64,000 nucleotides of DNA from NCBI GenBank assembly GCA_023432225.1, contig JAEYUW010000047.1:145623-209622 (forward strand). Direction: 5' to 3'. This document shows positions 17,665 through 25,990 of this stretch, one piece after another. A model generated the notes under the pieces. It searched no databases. It was not told where the DNA came from and saw only the letters and a program-made list of their open reading frames with translations. Both the position numbers and the translations under genes were made by a program. Positions within the stretch are counted from its first letter, which is position 1; every line of letters begins with the position of its first letter. The DNA comes from Verrucomicrobiota bacterium. GTDB taxonomy: Bacteria > Verrucomicrobiota > Verrucomicrobiia > Opitutales > Opitutaceae.

Positions 17665-18992
17665 AGCATCGTCCCAGCGCGGTCGTTGTCCGGATATTCT
17701 GTCGTGTAGCGGAAGCCGTGAGGCTTTCGCCGGCGACGGCGGGCGAAATTCTGACGAATTTCGCTACGAGGCAGGTTTCGCTGTTCGGCATGGCTTTGGC
17801 GGTCGCGCTGCCCGCTGCGGTGGCGCAGGTCGACTGGCTGCCGCCGGACTTGCCCGCGCCGGCGGCGGAAGGACCGACGCTGTGCGTGCGCGCTTACCTC
17901 ACGCCGGAGCAGGGCGACGCGGTGTTGCAGGCGGCGGCGAAGCAGTTCGACACGCGCGCGACGTGGGCGGCGTATGGCGAGACCGTGCGACGAAAAATTC
18001 AGGAAGGTGCGGGGCTCGCGCCGTGGCCGAAGCGCACGCCGCTGAACGCGATGGTGAGTGAGCCGCGCGCGCACGACGGCTACACGGTGCAGAACGTGAT
18101 GTTCGAACCGCTGCCGGGCGTTTACGCGTGCGGGAATCTCTACTGGCCGCTGCGCGCGCCGAAGCGGGCGCCGGCGGTGCTGACGACGCACGGCCACACG
18201 GCCGGCGTGAATGCACCCGCGGATTGGGCGCGGCACGGGCGTTTTCACGAGAGCGTGCAACGGCGCGCGGCGACGCTCGCGCGCATGGGCGCCGTGGTGC
18301 TCTCGATCGACATGTTTGGCTACGGCGACTCGCTCGTGCAGTTCGGCGCGTCGGCGCATCGCCGGCCGTTTTCGCTCACGATGCAGCTTTGGACGAATCT
18401 TCGCGCGTTCGAGTTCCTGGCGTCGCTGCGCGGGGTGGACAAGGAGCGCATCGCCGTTACCGGCGAATCTGGCGGTGGCACGCAGGCTTTCCTGTTGGCC
18501 GCAATGGAGCCGCGCGTGGCGGTGAGCGTGCCGGTGGTGATGGTGTCGTCGTATTTTTTCGGCGGCTGTCCGTGTGAGAGCGGGCTGCCCATCCACCGGA
18601 GCGCGGAGCACTTTGTGAGCAATGCGATGATCGCCGCACTCGCGGCGCCGCGGCCGATGCTTGTCGTCTCCGACGGCGGCGACTGGACGCAGGCGACGCC
18701 GCAGAGCGAGTTTCCGTTCCTGCAGCACGTGTATCGTCTCTATGACGCCGAGAACAAAGTGGCGAATGTCCACCTTGCAACGGAAGGGCACGACTACGGC
18801 CCGTCGAAGCGGGCGGCGATGTATCGGTTTCTCGCCGCGCAGTTCGGGCTGAAGGAGGACTTCGACGAGTCGCACGTGGCGATCGAGTCGCCGGACGCTT
18901 TGCGCGTGTTCAAGAGCGCGGACGAACTGCCCGCGACTGCGCTGCGTAACGTCGAAGCAGCGGAGGCAGCACTGCGCGAGCTGCAACGTTAA
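17661..18992 (+). CDS. Alpha/beta hydrolase, acetyl-xylan-esterase-like
   Basis: A 443-residue alpha/beta hydrolase. Nucleophile elbow VTGESGGGTQ, Asp candidate in VVSDGGDWT and His in TEGHDYGP give a complete catalytic triad. PAVLTTHGHT supplies the oxyanion strand, and SYFFGGCPCESG may hold a disulphide. Family members deacetylate polysaccharide or cleave carbohydrate esters; the context suggests pectin or xylan side-chain esters. The start overlaps the rhamnosidase stop by ATGA. Residues 15-36 are encoded by a REP pair (VAEAVRLSP...GEILTNFAT). Met44 (MALAVALPAAVAQVDW) is an alternative start with a short signal peptide. Last gene of the plus operon; a REP hairpin follows the TAA. Confidence 0.8.
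   Translation: MKHRPSAVVVRIFCRVAEAVRLSPATAGEILTNFATRQVSLFGMALAVALPAAVAQVDWLPPDLPAPAAEGPTLCVRAYLTPEQGDAVLQAAAKQFDTRATWAAYGETVRRKIQEGAGLAPWPKRTPLNAMVSEPRAHDGYTVQNVMFEPLPGVYACGNLYWPLRAPKRAPAVLTTHGHTAGVNAPADWARHGRFHESVQRRAATLARMGAVVLSIDMFGYGDSLVQFGASAHRRPFSLTMQLWTNLRAFEFLASLRGVDKERIAVTGESGGGTQAFLLAAMEPRVAVSVPVVMVSSYFFGGCPCESGLPIHRSAEHFVSNAMIAALAAPRPMLVVSDGGDWTQATPQSEFPFLQHVYRLYDAENKVANVHLATEGHDYGPSKRAAMYRFLAAQFGLKEDFDESHVAIESPDALRVFKSADELPATALRNVEAAEAALRELQR
17706..17767. repeat. REP pair, GTAGCGGAA family, inside a gene start
   Basis: GTAGCGGAAGCCGTGAGG at left and GACGAATTTCGCTAC at right. Read in frame in the esterase-like gene with the same peptide as the elements at 9351 and 47873. Confidence 0.86.
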
Positions 18993-19015
18993 GTAGGGCC
19001 GGCTTCAGCCGGCCC
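18993..19015. repeat. Single REP hairpin, GGCCGGC family
   Basis: GTAGGGCCGGC-TTC-AGCCGGCCC, directly after the stop of the esterase-like gene and between two convergent genes. Identical hairpin to 33-55. A possible bidirectional transcript end. Confidence 0.82.
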
Positions 19016-19019
19016 AAGT

Positions 19020-19050
19020 TGCCCACGGAACACACTGAACACACGGAAGA
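19020..19050. repeat. Dispersed CACGGAACACAC-type repeat
   Basis: CCCACGGAACACACTGAACA followed by CACGGAAGAGG. It resembles the copy at 30267-30330. Such CACGGA/ACACACGGA tracts are a known kind of intergenic repeat in Verrucomicrobia and Planctomycetes; function unknown. Confidence 0.6.
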
Positions 19051-19207
19051 GGGCGGAACCGGCAGAAAACCTCCCGCGAATAGCGAGAATCGTCGCGAAT
19101 CTGGAGTTGCGGAAGCCGTTCTCAGGCGAGCGAAGGGACATGAGTTCGTGGCGCGAGCCTCATTCGCGCAAATATGCGAAATTCGCGGGCGTTTGCCTGA
19201 GCCCAGC

Positions 19208-20815
19208 TCAGCGCTGAGGCAGCGGCACATCCGAGCCGAGCACCTCGATTTCGCCAAGGGTTGCCGAGTAGCGATAGAGCTGCTCGTTGAGAAACGACTC
19301 GATGGCGCGGAACGTTGCGGCGATGGCCTCGGGTCGCTCGGCGCGGAAATCGTCCGTTTCCACGCGGAGCCGGGCGTCGACGCCCGAGCGTTCGAGGGCG
19401 GCAATCGCTGAGCGAGCTGCCGCATGCGGTCCGAACGCGCTTGGCTGGACCGGCGGGCCGCTCAGGAACCAGCCCGCGACGGATCGGGGTGGTCCGGGCC
19501 ACGAACACACAAATGCCGCGACGACTACGGGCGGATCGACTTTGCGCAGCTGCTCGACGAATCGAAATTTGAGTCCGACCACCGGATCGAGTCGGTCGGG
19601 AGTGGGCGCAACCGCCACAATGCAGCGGAAAAGCTGCGGGGCCTGCACGGCTATTTCGAAAGCGCGCCGTGCGCCTGCCGCCTTGCCGATCACAGCGACG
19701 GACCGGCGACTGACCGGGAAATGCGCCGCGAGCTGGTCGATGGCGTGGGAGAAAAACGATGTCCGGTCTGGCTGCGGCGCCTGCGCCTTCACGGAACTCG
19801 GTTCATCAAATAGCACGACGGCGAATCCAAATTCCGCGAGCGCCTGAATCTCCGGGCGGTAGCGCCGGTCGGCGACGCGACCGGGTTGATCGGACATCCA
19901 CACGAGCAGGGGTGCGCGCTGAAGCCGTGGATCGACGGGATAAACGAGCAGGCCGCTGACGGTGGAGCTTTCGGCCGCTGGAATCGAAAAACGCTCCGTC
20001 CGCAACGCGCGTTGGGCGCCGGTCGTATTGCTGCGACGAAGGAAGTCCCAGAGGCGTTTCGTGGCTGGCTCGTAGACCAGAAAACCTCCGGGATCGGCCG
20101 GACTTTGGGCCAACGCGAGCACGCGCCGCTCCATGTGATGGTCGACCAGCAGATCGATTTCGTGCGTTGGCAGGAGTTGGCGGAGCTGAGTCTGGATCGA
20201 CTTTCGTTGTTCGCTGGTGGCGGCTCGGGCCGTCTTGGTTTGCTCGCGGAATTTCTCCACGTCTGCACGGGCCACACTGCGGCGCTTGCCGGTGAAGGCA
20301 TCGACGGCGTAGCTGGCATCATCGAATGCGAATAGAATCTCCGAGGGCACTGCCGGATTCAGACCGATGACCTCCGTATTTCCTCGATCATGCCGCCCGC
20401 TGGCGAGTTCGCGGGCATTTTTACCGTCGGCATCGAAGGCGTAGATCGCGCCGCGCGAGCTGTTGCGGACCGCGAAGTAAACGAGGTTGGTTGACAGAGC
20501 GATGCGGTGGTTGTCGATCCAGGCGAGCCATCGCACTTCGGCGCGGGCGGGCACGAACGCGGGGTGCTTGTAGCCGGTGGCGAGTGTGTCGAGCGCGGCA
20601 AGCGCTTTGGTGGTGGCGTGCTCGGGATGGTCAACGTCGGCGATCAGGACCGAGATCTCGTTGCCCTCACGCAGAGTGTAACCGACGCGTTTGCCATCGG
20701 GCGAAAGGGCCGCGCGCTCGGTCTTGAGCGGCGAGAAGATACCGACAAGACGCTCGTCCGAAATGCCGCCGTGCAAACTGGCCAGCAAAGTGAGCACGAG
20801 CACGGCGAGGCGCAT
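19208..20815 (-). CDS. S9-like pseudopeptidase 1 (nucleophile lost)
   Basis: A 535-residue exported protein; signal peptide MRLAVLVLTLLASLHGGIS. The N-terminal half has the WD/propeller opening of S9 peptidases (IFSPLKTERAALSPDGKRVG), the C-terminal half an alpha/beta-hydrolase fold (PEIQALAEFGFAVVLFD). At the nucleophile elbow the expected GxSxGG reads IGKAAGARRA, so Ser is replaced by Ala. The last region carries no GHG histidine motif. It ends in YRYSATLGEIEVLGSDVPLP, nearly the same as the paralogue at 23259. Probably not a protease; a binding or structural role is possible. Third gene after 24980-23259 and 23178-20854, with small gaps, so probably the same operon. Confidence 0.78.
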   Translation of the reverse strand: MRLAVLVLTLLASLHGGISDERLVGIFSPLKTERAALSPDGKRVGYTLREGNEISVLIADVDHPEHATTKALAALDTLATGYKHPAFVPARAEVRWLAWIDNHRIALSTNLVYFAVRNSSRGAIYAFDADGKNARELASGRHDRGNTEVIGLNPAVPSEILFAFDDASYAVDAFTGKRRSVARADVEKFREQTKTARAATSEQRKSIQTQLRQLLPTHEIDLLVDHHMERRVLALAQSPADPGGFLVYEPATKRLWDFLRRSNTTGAQRALRTERFSIPAAESSTVSGLLVYPVDPRLQRAPLLVWMSDQPGRVADRRYRPEIQALAEFGFAVVLFDEPSSVKAQAPQPDRTSFFSHAIDQLAAHFPVSRRSVAVIGKAAGARRAFEIAVQAPQLFRCIVAVAPTPDRLDPVVGLKFRFVEQLRKVDPPVVVAAFVCSWPGPPRSVAGWFLSGPPVQPSAFGPHAAARSAIAALERSGVDARLRVETDDFRAERPEAIAATFRAIESFLNEQLYRYSATLGEIEVLGSDVPLPQR

Positions 20816-20853
20816 GCCGACACACTAAAGACGCTCCGGCGCAGGGCGAGGCT

Positions 20854-23178
20854 CTACTCGCGCCGCTGGCCGGGCTCGAAGAGACGGTCGGTGCCGGGAA
20901 CGAGGCGGAAGTCTTTCCACGTCGACTCCGAACGCAGCGAGCCGTCGCTCCACCACGTGCGCCAGAGGCTCGTGCCGTCGGCGCGGTGGTCCCATTCGGA
21001 TTGCTTGGCGCCCGCCGGAGACCAGAGCGTCTCGCGGCCGACCTTCGCGCCGAGCTGATAGGTGGCTTCGCGCTCCTTCGTGCCGTCGACGTAGAACCAC
21101 CTCTCAGTGCCGTGCAACAGCACGCGGCCGTCGTCGGCGCGGCCGCTGCTCCAGATGACGCGGGGCTGGCCGGTCGCGTAGGTTTCGCGATGTTCCGTCA
21201 CGTCGGCGATGCGTGCGGCGTGGCTGCGGTTCATCGCAGGATCGTCGTCGGCGAAGTTCTCGTCGCTGAGAATCCACGCCTCGTTCAGTTCGTAGTGGAG
21301 GCCGGGGTGATTGCAGGAAGTGATGAGGTGAATGACGCCGTTCGGCGCTTGGCGCGCCACGGAGTAGCCCACGCTGGGTTTGCCGCGCTGCACGGAGTAA
21401 TTTCCGGGCAGGTGCTTGAGGTGCCACGTGGCGCCGTCGTCGTCGGAGAGCGCGACGTAGGAACCCTCCTCGGTGATCGAGGCGGCTTTCGGGATGCGCT
21501 TCGATGGATAGTAATCGCCGGCCATGAACAGCCGGCCACTGGCGAGACGGAGAATGCTCGGACGTTGCCCGCTGCTGAGGGCGGAGAATGGTGTTTTGCT
21601 CAGCGCGTAGGTGCGCCCGCCATCGGCGCTGATCGCTTGCGGCATGAAGCCGTCGAGGTGCGAGTTCTTGCCGCCCATGCCGAGAATACGGCCGTCCTTG
21701 AGTTGCACGAAACTCGTGTGACGACCGAAGGTGCGACCGAGCGTGTCGCGCCACGTGGTGCCGTTGTCGTCGGTGGCCCAGAGCATCGATTGGGAGCCGA
21801 GCTCGCCGCCGCCGCCGGCATCGACGGCGAGATAGAACGTGCCCTTCGCGTCGCGCAGCGTGGTGTTGATCGGTTGGGGGCGTTCGAGGTTGGGACCGAG
21901 CGGGCCGGTGATGCGCGGGTAGTTCACCGCGGACCACGTCGCGCCGTCGTCTGTGGAGGTGAGAGACTGAAACGGGAAATAGCCCTCGATCTGCGGATTG
22001 CCCCAGAAGAGGCGGAGCGTGCCGCCTTCGTGGGAGAGTAACGGGGCGTGGTCGTTGGCGCCGGGCGTGTCGACGAACGGGCAGGGCATGTCCCACTGCT
22101 CGGCGCCGAAGCGCAGGCGCGCGGCGATGAGCGTGACCTCGGGTTCGTATTCCCAGTTCGATGAATAGATCACGAGCAGCGCATCGCCGTTGGGCAGGAC
22201 CTCGAAGCCGGGGCTGTGATTGTGGAAGCGAAACGACGGGTGCAGGCCGGCGCGGTGATTGCGCACGTCGTCGATCTTGCCCTCGAGCGGCATCGGCAGC
22301 ATCGGGCGGCGGCGGAAATACGGCTTCGTTGGATCCGGGCCGAGGGTGGCGAGCGCTGCTGTGGTGCGCTTCACGCCGCGCGTGACGTAGGGCGCGGGCT
22401 GCGGCTTGAGCGGTGTCGTCACGGTGGGCGCGAGGACGACGCGGAAGCCGATGCGGTGAACGCCGTAGCGCTGCGGGTTGGGCTCGCTCCCGGAGTTCGG
22501 GCCGAAATTTGGCGGCGCGGCGGTGCGGTTCGAGGGGCGGCGATAGTCGTCGGGCTTGGTTTTCTCCGGCGTGTCGAGATAGCCGCCGCGGATGACTTTG
22601 GTGAGGCCAGTCGCGTAACCCGCCGGGTCGCGTGCGGCGGCGAGATCGTATTCGCCATACCAGTCGGAGCACCACTCAACGGGACCGGTGAGCAGATTGC
22701 GCAGGCCCCACGGATTGGCCTGGCCGGGTTTGATCTCCCACGCGGCGCCGTCGGCGCGGCCAGCGCGGGCCGCGAATTCCCACTCGGCTTCGGTGGGCAG
22801 GCGATAATGGCGGCCTTCCTCGCGGCTGAGCCATTCGCAGAATGCGACCGCGTCATGCCAGCTGACGCCGGCGGCGTAGGGCGCGTAGGCGGAATTGAGC
22901 GTCGCGTCGGGTTTGAATTTTCGGAACTGCTCCGCCGTGACCTCGGTTTCGCTGATGTGAAACGACGTGGAGATCGTCACGCGGTGGACGGGTTGCTCGT
23001 CCCAGTTGGCGGGTTTCACGGCGGAGCCCATGACAAATTCGCCGGCGGAAACGGGAACGAGTCGGAGGCCGATGGAACTGGTGACGGGCTCGGCGGCACC
23101 CAGCGCCCCGTGAGACGTGACGGAGCCGAGGGAGGCGAAACCGAGGAGAATAAGACACCGCGCGAGACGGAGAGACAT
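20854..23178 (-). CDS. FGE-like / sialidase-like / MORN-like fusion protein
   Basis: A 774-residue exported protein, start at MSLRLARCLILLGFASLG. Three regions are visible. Residues about 34-250: formylglycine-generating-enzyme-like domain (VPVSAGEFVMGS, VSWHDAVAFCEWLS, RLPTEAEWEFAARAG, VIRGGYLDT, GFRVVLA). About 300-680: a six-bladed sialidase-like propeller with Asp-box motifs (STDDGATWSA, ATDDNGTTW, SADGGRTYA, SDDDGATWH). About 690-774: short repeats of MORN type (WFYVDGTKEREATYQLG, WSDGSLRSESTWKD). I do not recognise this exact architecture. The FGE-like part may be structural rather than catalytic; no sulfatase gene is present. It sits between two S9-like pseudopeptidases in one transcription unit. 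Confidence 0.78.
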   Translation of the reverse strand: MSLRLARCLILLGFASLGSVTSHGALGAAEPVTSSIGLRLVPVSAGEFVMGSAVKPANWDEQPVHRVTISTSFHISETEVTAEQFRKFKPDATLNSAYAPYAAGVSWHDAVAFCEWLSREEGRHYRLPTEAEWEFAARAGRADGAAWEIKPGQANPWGLRNLLTGPVEWCSDWYGEYDLAAARDPAGYATGLTKVIRGGYLDTPEKTKPDDYRRPSNRTAAPPNFGPNSGSEPNPQRYGVHRIGFRVVLAPTVTTPLKPQPAPYVTRGVKRTTAALATLGPDPTKPYFRRRPMLPMPLEGKIDDVRNHRAGLHPSFRFHNHSPGFEVLPNGDALLVIYSSNWEYEPEVTLIAARLRFGAEQWDMPCPFVDTPGANDHAPLLSHEGGTLRLFWGNPQIEGYFPFQSLTSTDDGATWSAVNYPRITGPLGPNLERPQPINTTLRDAKGTFYLAVDAGGGGELGSQSMLWATDDNGTTWRDTLGRTFGRHTSFVQLKDGRILGMGGKNSHLDGFMPQAISADGGRTYALSKTPFSALSSGQRPSILRLASGRLFMAGDYYPSKRIPKAASITEEGSYVALSDDDGATWHLKHLPGNYSVQRGKPSVGYSVARQAPNGVIHLITSCNHPGLHYELNEAWILSDENFADDDPAMNRSHAARIADVTEHRETYATGQPRVIWSSGRADDGRVLLHGTERWFYVDGTKEREATYQLGAKVGRETLWSPAGAKQSEWDHRADGTSLWRTWWSDGSLRSESTWKDFRLVPGTDRLFEPGQRRE

Positions 23179-23258
23179 GAAGCAATAAGACGCCGCTGAG
23201 GCCGGATGGTCACACCCGAATTCTCGTGACATGACAGCCTTCGGCTCGGCTGCGCCAG

Positions 23259-24980
23259 TCAGCGCGGAGGCAGCGGCACGTCGGTGCCGACGACGTCGAT
23301 TTCGCCGAGCTCGACGCTGTAGCGGTAGAGGTGGGCGTTGAGAAATTTCTCAAGGTCACGGAACAACGCGGCACGCGCGTCGGCGTTCATTGCCGAATAG
23401 GGCAGATCGACGGCGGCGAAATCGCTGACCACGGCTTTTCGTTCCAGCGCGAAGGCGAGATCCTTCGTGATCGTGAATGCTGCGAATTCCTGTCGGCGGC
23501 CGCCCGCGTGTGGCACGTAGCGCGCGGAGCGCACGAACGCTGCCCCGATGGGCGCGGACGAAAGTTTGCGGACAGCGGATAGGGGATCGAAGTCGCCCAG
23601 ACGACGCAGCCGATTCGGGGACGGCTCCAGCGCCACCACGCAGCGCACTTGCCCGGGAAGGGAAATCGCGGCGTTGAGGGCGAGTTGCCCCGAGCGGCCT
23701 TCGCCAAACAGCGCGAGCGCGCGGCGGCTGACCGGAAATTTCTGCGCCAGCAATTCGCAGGCGCGAAGCTGGTGCTCGATTTCGCGCATCGGATCGGCGT
23801 CGAAGCTTGGCGGCGCGGGCGGCCGAGCCGAGTTTTTTTCGAAGGAAAACGGAAGATCGGGAAAGCGGTGGAGTTCGCTGGGGTCACCGTCCGGGGCGGA
23901 ACGCCAAGCCAGGCCGTCAACGACTGCGACGGCGAAACCCAGCGCGGCGAGCGCTTCGACTTCCGGATGGTAGTCCCGCCGCACGCGCGCGCCGAGATTC
24001 GTGGGTAACCACAGGATGAGCGGCGCCTTTTTCATTCGGGGATTTAGTGGCAACATGAGTGCGCCCGAGAAACGAGCACCCTTCTCGTCGGTGAAATCGA
24101 ACGGCTCAAGCCGGTGGCTCCGGATCGATTCCCGCGCGGGCGCGCGCCGGACGGTGTCCCAAGCCTTCCGCGTCGCCGGATCAAAAACGACGAAGGAGCC
24201 GGGATCGGCGCACGAGGTGACGCGCGCGAGCACGCGCGGCGACGGGCCAAAGTGCGGCAGCAGCATGATTTCGCGGCCGGGAAAAAGTGTAGCAAGTTGC
24301 GACAGAATTCCGGGCTGCTCGACGATCGCGCGCTCCTGCTGCACTTGGAGCGCGGTAACGATGTCGGCGAACTCCTGGCGATCCAGCGTGTGGGTGGTCC
24401 CATTTTCGCCGTCCAGCAGACTCCATTCCCGATCACTTTTCACGAGCAGCGCGCTTCCTCGCTCGCGCAGCAGTCCGTATACGTGAACCGGGCCCATCGC
24501 TTCGCGCGCAGAGTGGATTATTCGCGCGTTAGCGCCGTCGTGATCGAAGCCAAAAACGACGCCGCGGCGATCGTTGCGGGTGGAGAGGAAGACCAGATTG
24601 CTCTCGACGATCACACGATTTGGCGACGTCCAACCAAGCCAGGTGATGCGCGAGGGATGATTGTGGAAATCTCGCTGCATGTATCCGAGCGCGTAGTCGT
24701 CCTTCGCCACCGCGACGACGCAGTTGGCCCGGGCGGGAGAAGCGACCTCCAGCGTCAGGATGGAGATTTTGTCACCTTCGCGAAACGAGTAGGCGAGCCG
24801 CTTGCCGTCCGGTGACAGCGCGGCGGTATCGGTTGTGAGGGGCGCGAATATGCTGGCGAGCGGGTCGGCGGCGCGAAGTGCGACGGAGCCGATTGCCTGC
24901 AAGAGACAGAGGCGGAGCAGGGATCTTAGGTTAGCCTTTCCCGTCGGGGTCAGGGGTGAGAAAAGAAATAGCCCGCGCAC
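23259..24980 (-). CDS. S9-like pseudopeptidase 2 (nucleophile lost)
   Basis: A 573-residue exported protein read from a GTG at 24980; hydrophobic signal region LLRLCLLQAIGSVALRA after a basic N-region. The propeller opening IFAPLTTDTAALSPDGKRLA parallels the proteins at 19208 and 35238. In the hydrolase half the elbow reads LFGEGRSGQLALN. The serine expected third in GxSxG is Gly, and the only nearby Ser is two positions late. No histidine box is seen at the end. The C-terminus YRYSVELGEIDVVGTDVPLP matches paralogue 1. First gene of the three-gene minus unit ending at 19208. Role unknown. Confidence 0.78.
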   Translation of the reverse strand: MRGLFLFSPLTPTGKANLRSLLRLCLLQAIGSVALRAADPLASIFAPLTTDTAALSPDGKRLAYSFREGDKISILTLEVASPARANCVVAVAKDDYALGYMQRDFHNHPSRITWLGWTSPNRVIVESNLVFLSTRNDRRGVVFGFDHDGANARIIHSAREAMGPVHVYGLLRERGSALLVKSDREWSLLDGENGTTHTLDRQEFADIVTALQVQQERAIVEQPGILSQLATLFPGREIMLLPHFGPSPRVLARVTSCADPGSFVVFDPATRKAWDTVRRAPARESIRSHRLEPFDFTDEKGARFSGALMLPLNPRMKKAPLILWLPTNLGARVRRDYHPEVEALAALGFAVAVVDGLAWRSAPDGDPSELHRFPDLPFSFEKNSARPPAPPSFDADPMREIEHQLRACELLAQKFPVSRRALALFGEGRSGQLALNAAISLPGQVRCVVALEPSPNRLRRLGDFDPLSAVRKLSSAPIGAAFVRSARYVPHAGGRRQEFAAFTITKDLAFALERKAVVSDFAAVDLPYSAMNADARAALFRDLEKFLNAHLYRYSVELGEIDVVGTDVPLPPR

Positions 24981-25081
24981 GCTCGGCAGCGTAGCGCGTG
25001 CGCCGGGTTGGTCGAGGGCGCAGTCTGCTGCAGGATTAGCCGACGGGAACTAGGTGGGCGTTGGTGTCCCTACCGACGCCT

Positions 25082-25105
25082 GTCGCCGCTGGGGACAGCG
25101 GCGAC
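25082..25105. repeat. Perfect 10-bp hairpin
   Basis: GTCGCCGCTG-GGGA-CAGCGGCGAC lies in the 230-base gap between the DUF3826 gene and the S9-like gene. It is preceded by CCCTAC, so it may be a diverged REP. It could attenuate read-through. Confidence 0.6.
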
Positions 25106-25213
25106 CACCCTTTGGCTCGGAGGCGGCTACTGGATGGGGAATGCAGTTTCGCAGGCGGACCGTGAGCCTCGAAGAGTTGGCGGAAGCGTGGCGGCTCGTT
25201 CGGAGAACTCGCG

Positions 25214-25897
25214 CTACCGTTTGCCGCGGTTGGCGTAGGCTTTGTGCAGCTTCGCCCATTCGAGGGAGCCGAGGTAGGTTTCGACCTTCACCTTGTGACG
25301 TTTGTAGATGTTCACGATTTCCTTGTCGGCGTCGGTGAGCATCGCGTCTTCGCGGGCGCGGAGCATGCGGTCGAGAATGACCTTCTTGTGTTCGTCGGTC
25401 AGGTCGGGCGCGATCTCGAGATAGGCGTTGTAGGTGCGGCGCATGCCGGGGCTGCGGCTCCAGGTTTCCTTGAGCGCGTCGATTTGCTCGGGCGTGAGGT
25501 GAACAGAAAGTTTTTCGAGGAACGTGCGGTAGGCGGGCTGCAGCGACGTGTAGACGGCGTCGATTTGGTGCGCGATGACTTCGCCGGGGAACTCGTCCTT
25601 CGGCACGACGGCGCGGGCTTTGGCCCATTGGCTCCAGAGGGCTTTCAACTGTGAGTCGTGTTGCTGGTGCCAATTCCAGAGCGTGACGAACCATTCGGAG
25701 ACGACAGCTTGGGCGGGGGCGGCTTTGGTGGCGTCGGTGAGTTTGAGGCCGCTGATGAGACGCGAGGCTTTGGCGTCGGCGCGTTTTTGCGTGGCTTCAG
25801 CGGAGGCGTCAGGCGCGGCGTGAAGGCCTGTGAACGCGGTGAAGGAGGCGACGAGAGTGAGGAACGAAAAGAGGGTGCGGAAAGAGGCGGCGTTCAT
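25214..25897 (-). CDS. DUF3826 secreted protein, copy 1
   Basis: A 227-residue exported protein; signal peptide MNAASFRTLFSFLTLVASFTAFTGLHA. The mature part is predicted helical, with VVSEWFVTLWNWHQQHDSQL, KLSVHLTPEQIDALKETWS and PDLTDEHKKVILDRMLRAREDAM, as in DUF3826 proteins. These are found in pectin-type polysaccharide loci with PL1, GH95 and GH127 but have no established function. The start at 25897 begins the signal peptide. A REP pair (25931-25990) lies just upstream and separates it from the GH95 gene. A second, diverged copy is at 30671. Confidence 0.85.
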   Translation of the reverse strand: MNAASFRTLFSFLTLVASFTAFTGLHAAPDASAEATQKRADAKASRLISGLKLTDATKAAPAQAVVSEWFVTLWNWHQQHDSQLKALWSQWAKARAVVPKDEFPGEVIAHQIDAVYTSLQPAYRTFLEKLSVHLTPEQIDALKETWSRSPGMRRTYNAYLEIAPDLTDEHKKVILDRMLRAREDAMLTDADKEIVNIYKRHKVKVETYLGSLEWAKLHKAYANRGKR

Positions 25898-25930
25898 AGA
25901 GCGGAATGTGTTTGGTGATGGGTTCACGGC

Positions 25931-25990
25931 GTGGAGGAGGCCGTGGGACTTTCGTGGATCGGGCGGCGAAATTCTTGCGAATTCCGCTAC
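25931..25990. repeat. REP pair, GTAGCGGAA family, degenerate left end
   Basis: The left half GTGGAGGAGGCCGTGGGACT is a diverged copy of the GTAGCGGAAGCC arm; the right half GAATTCCGCTAC is intact. The CTAC end supplies the TAG stop of the GH95 gene (25987-25989, minus strand). Confidence 0.78.

Noticed and set aside
18993..19015. An intrinsic terminator
   Set aside because: A hairpin is present but there is no T-tract on either strand; better explained as a REP, though it may still stop transcription.
19208..20815. An active prolyl-oligopeptidase
   Set aside because: The nucleophile position is Ala and no histidine box is visible.
20854..23178. A sulfatase activation system
   Set aside because: An FGE-like domain exists but no sulfatase with a C/S-x-P-x-R motif is in the window.
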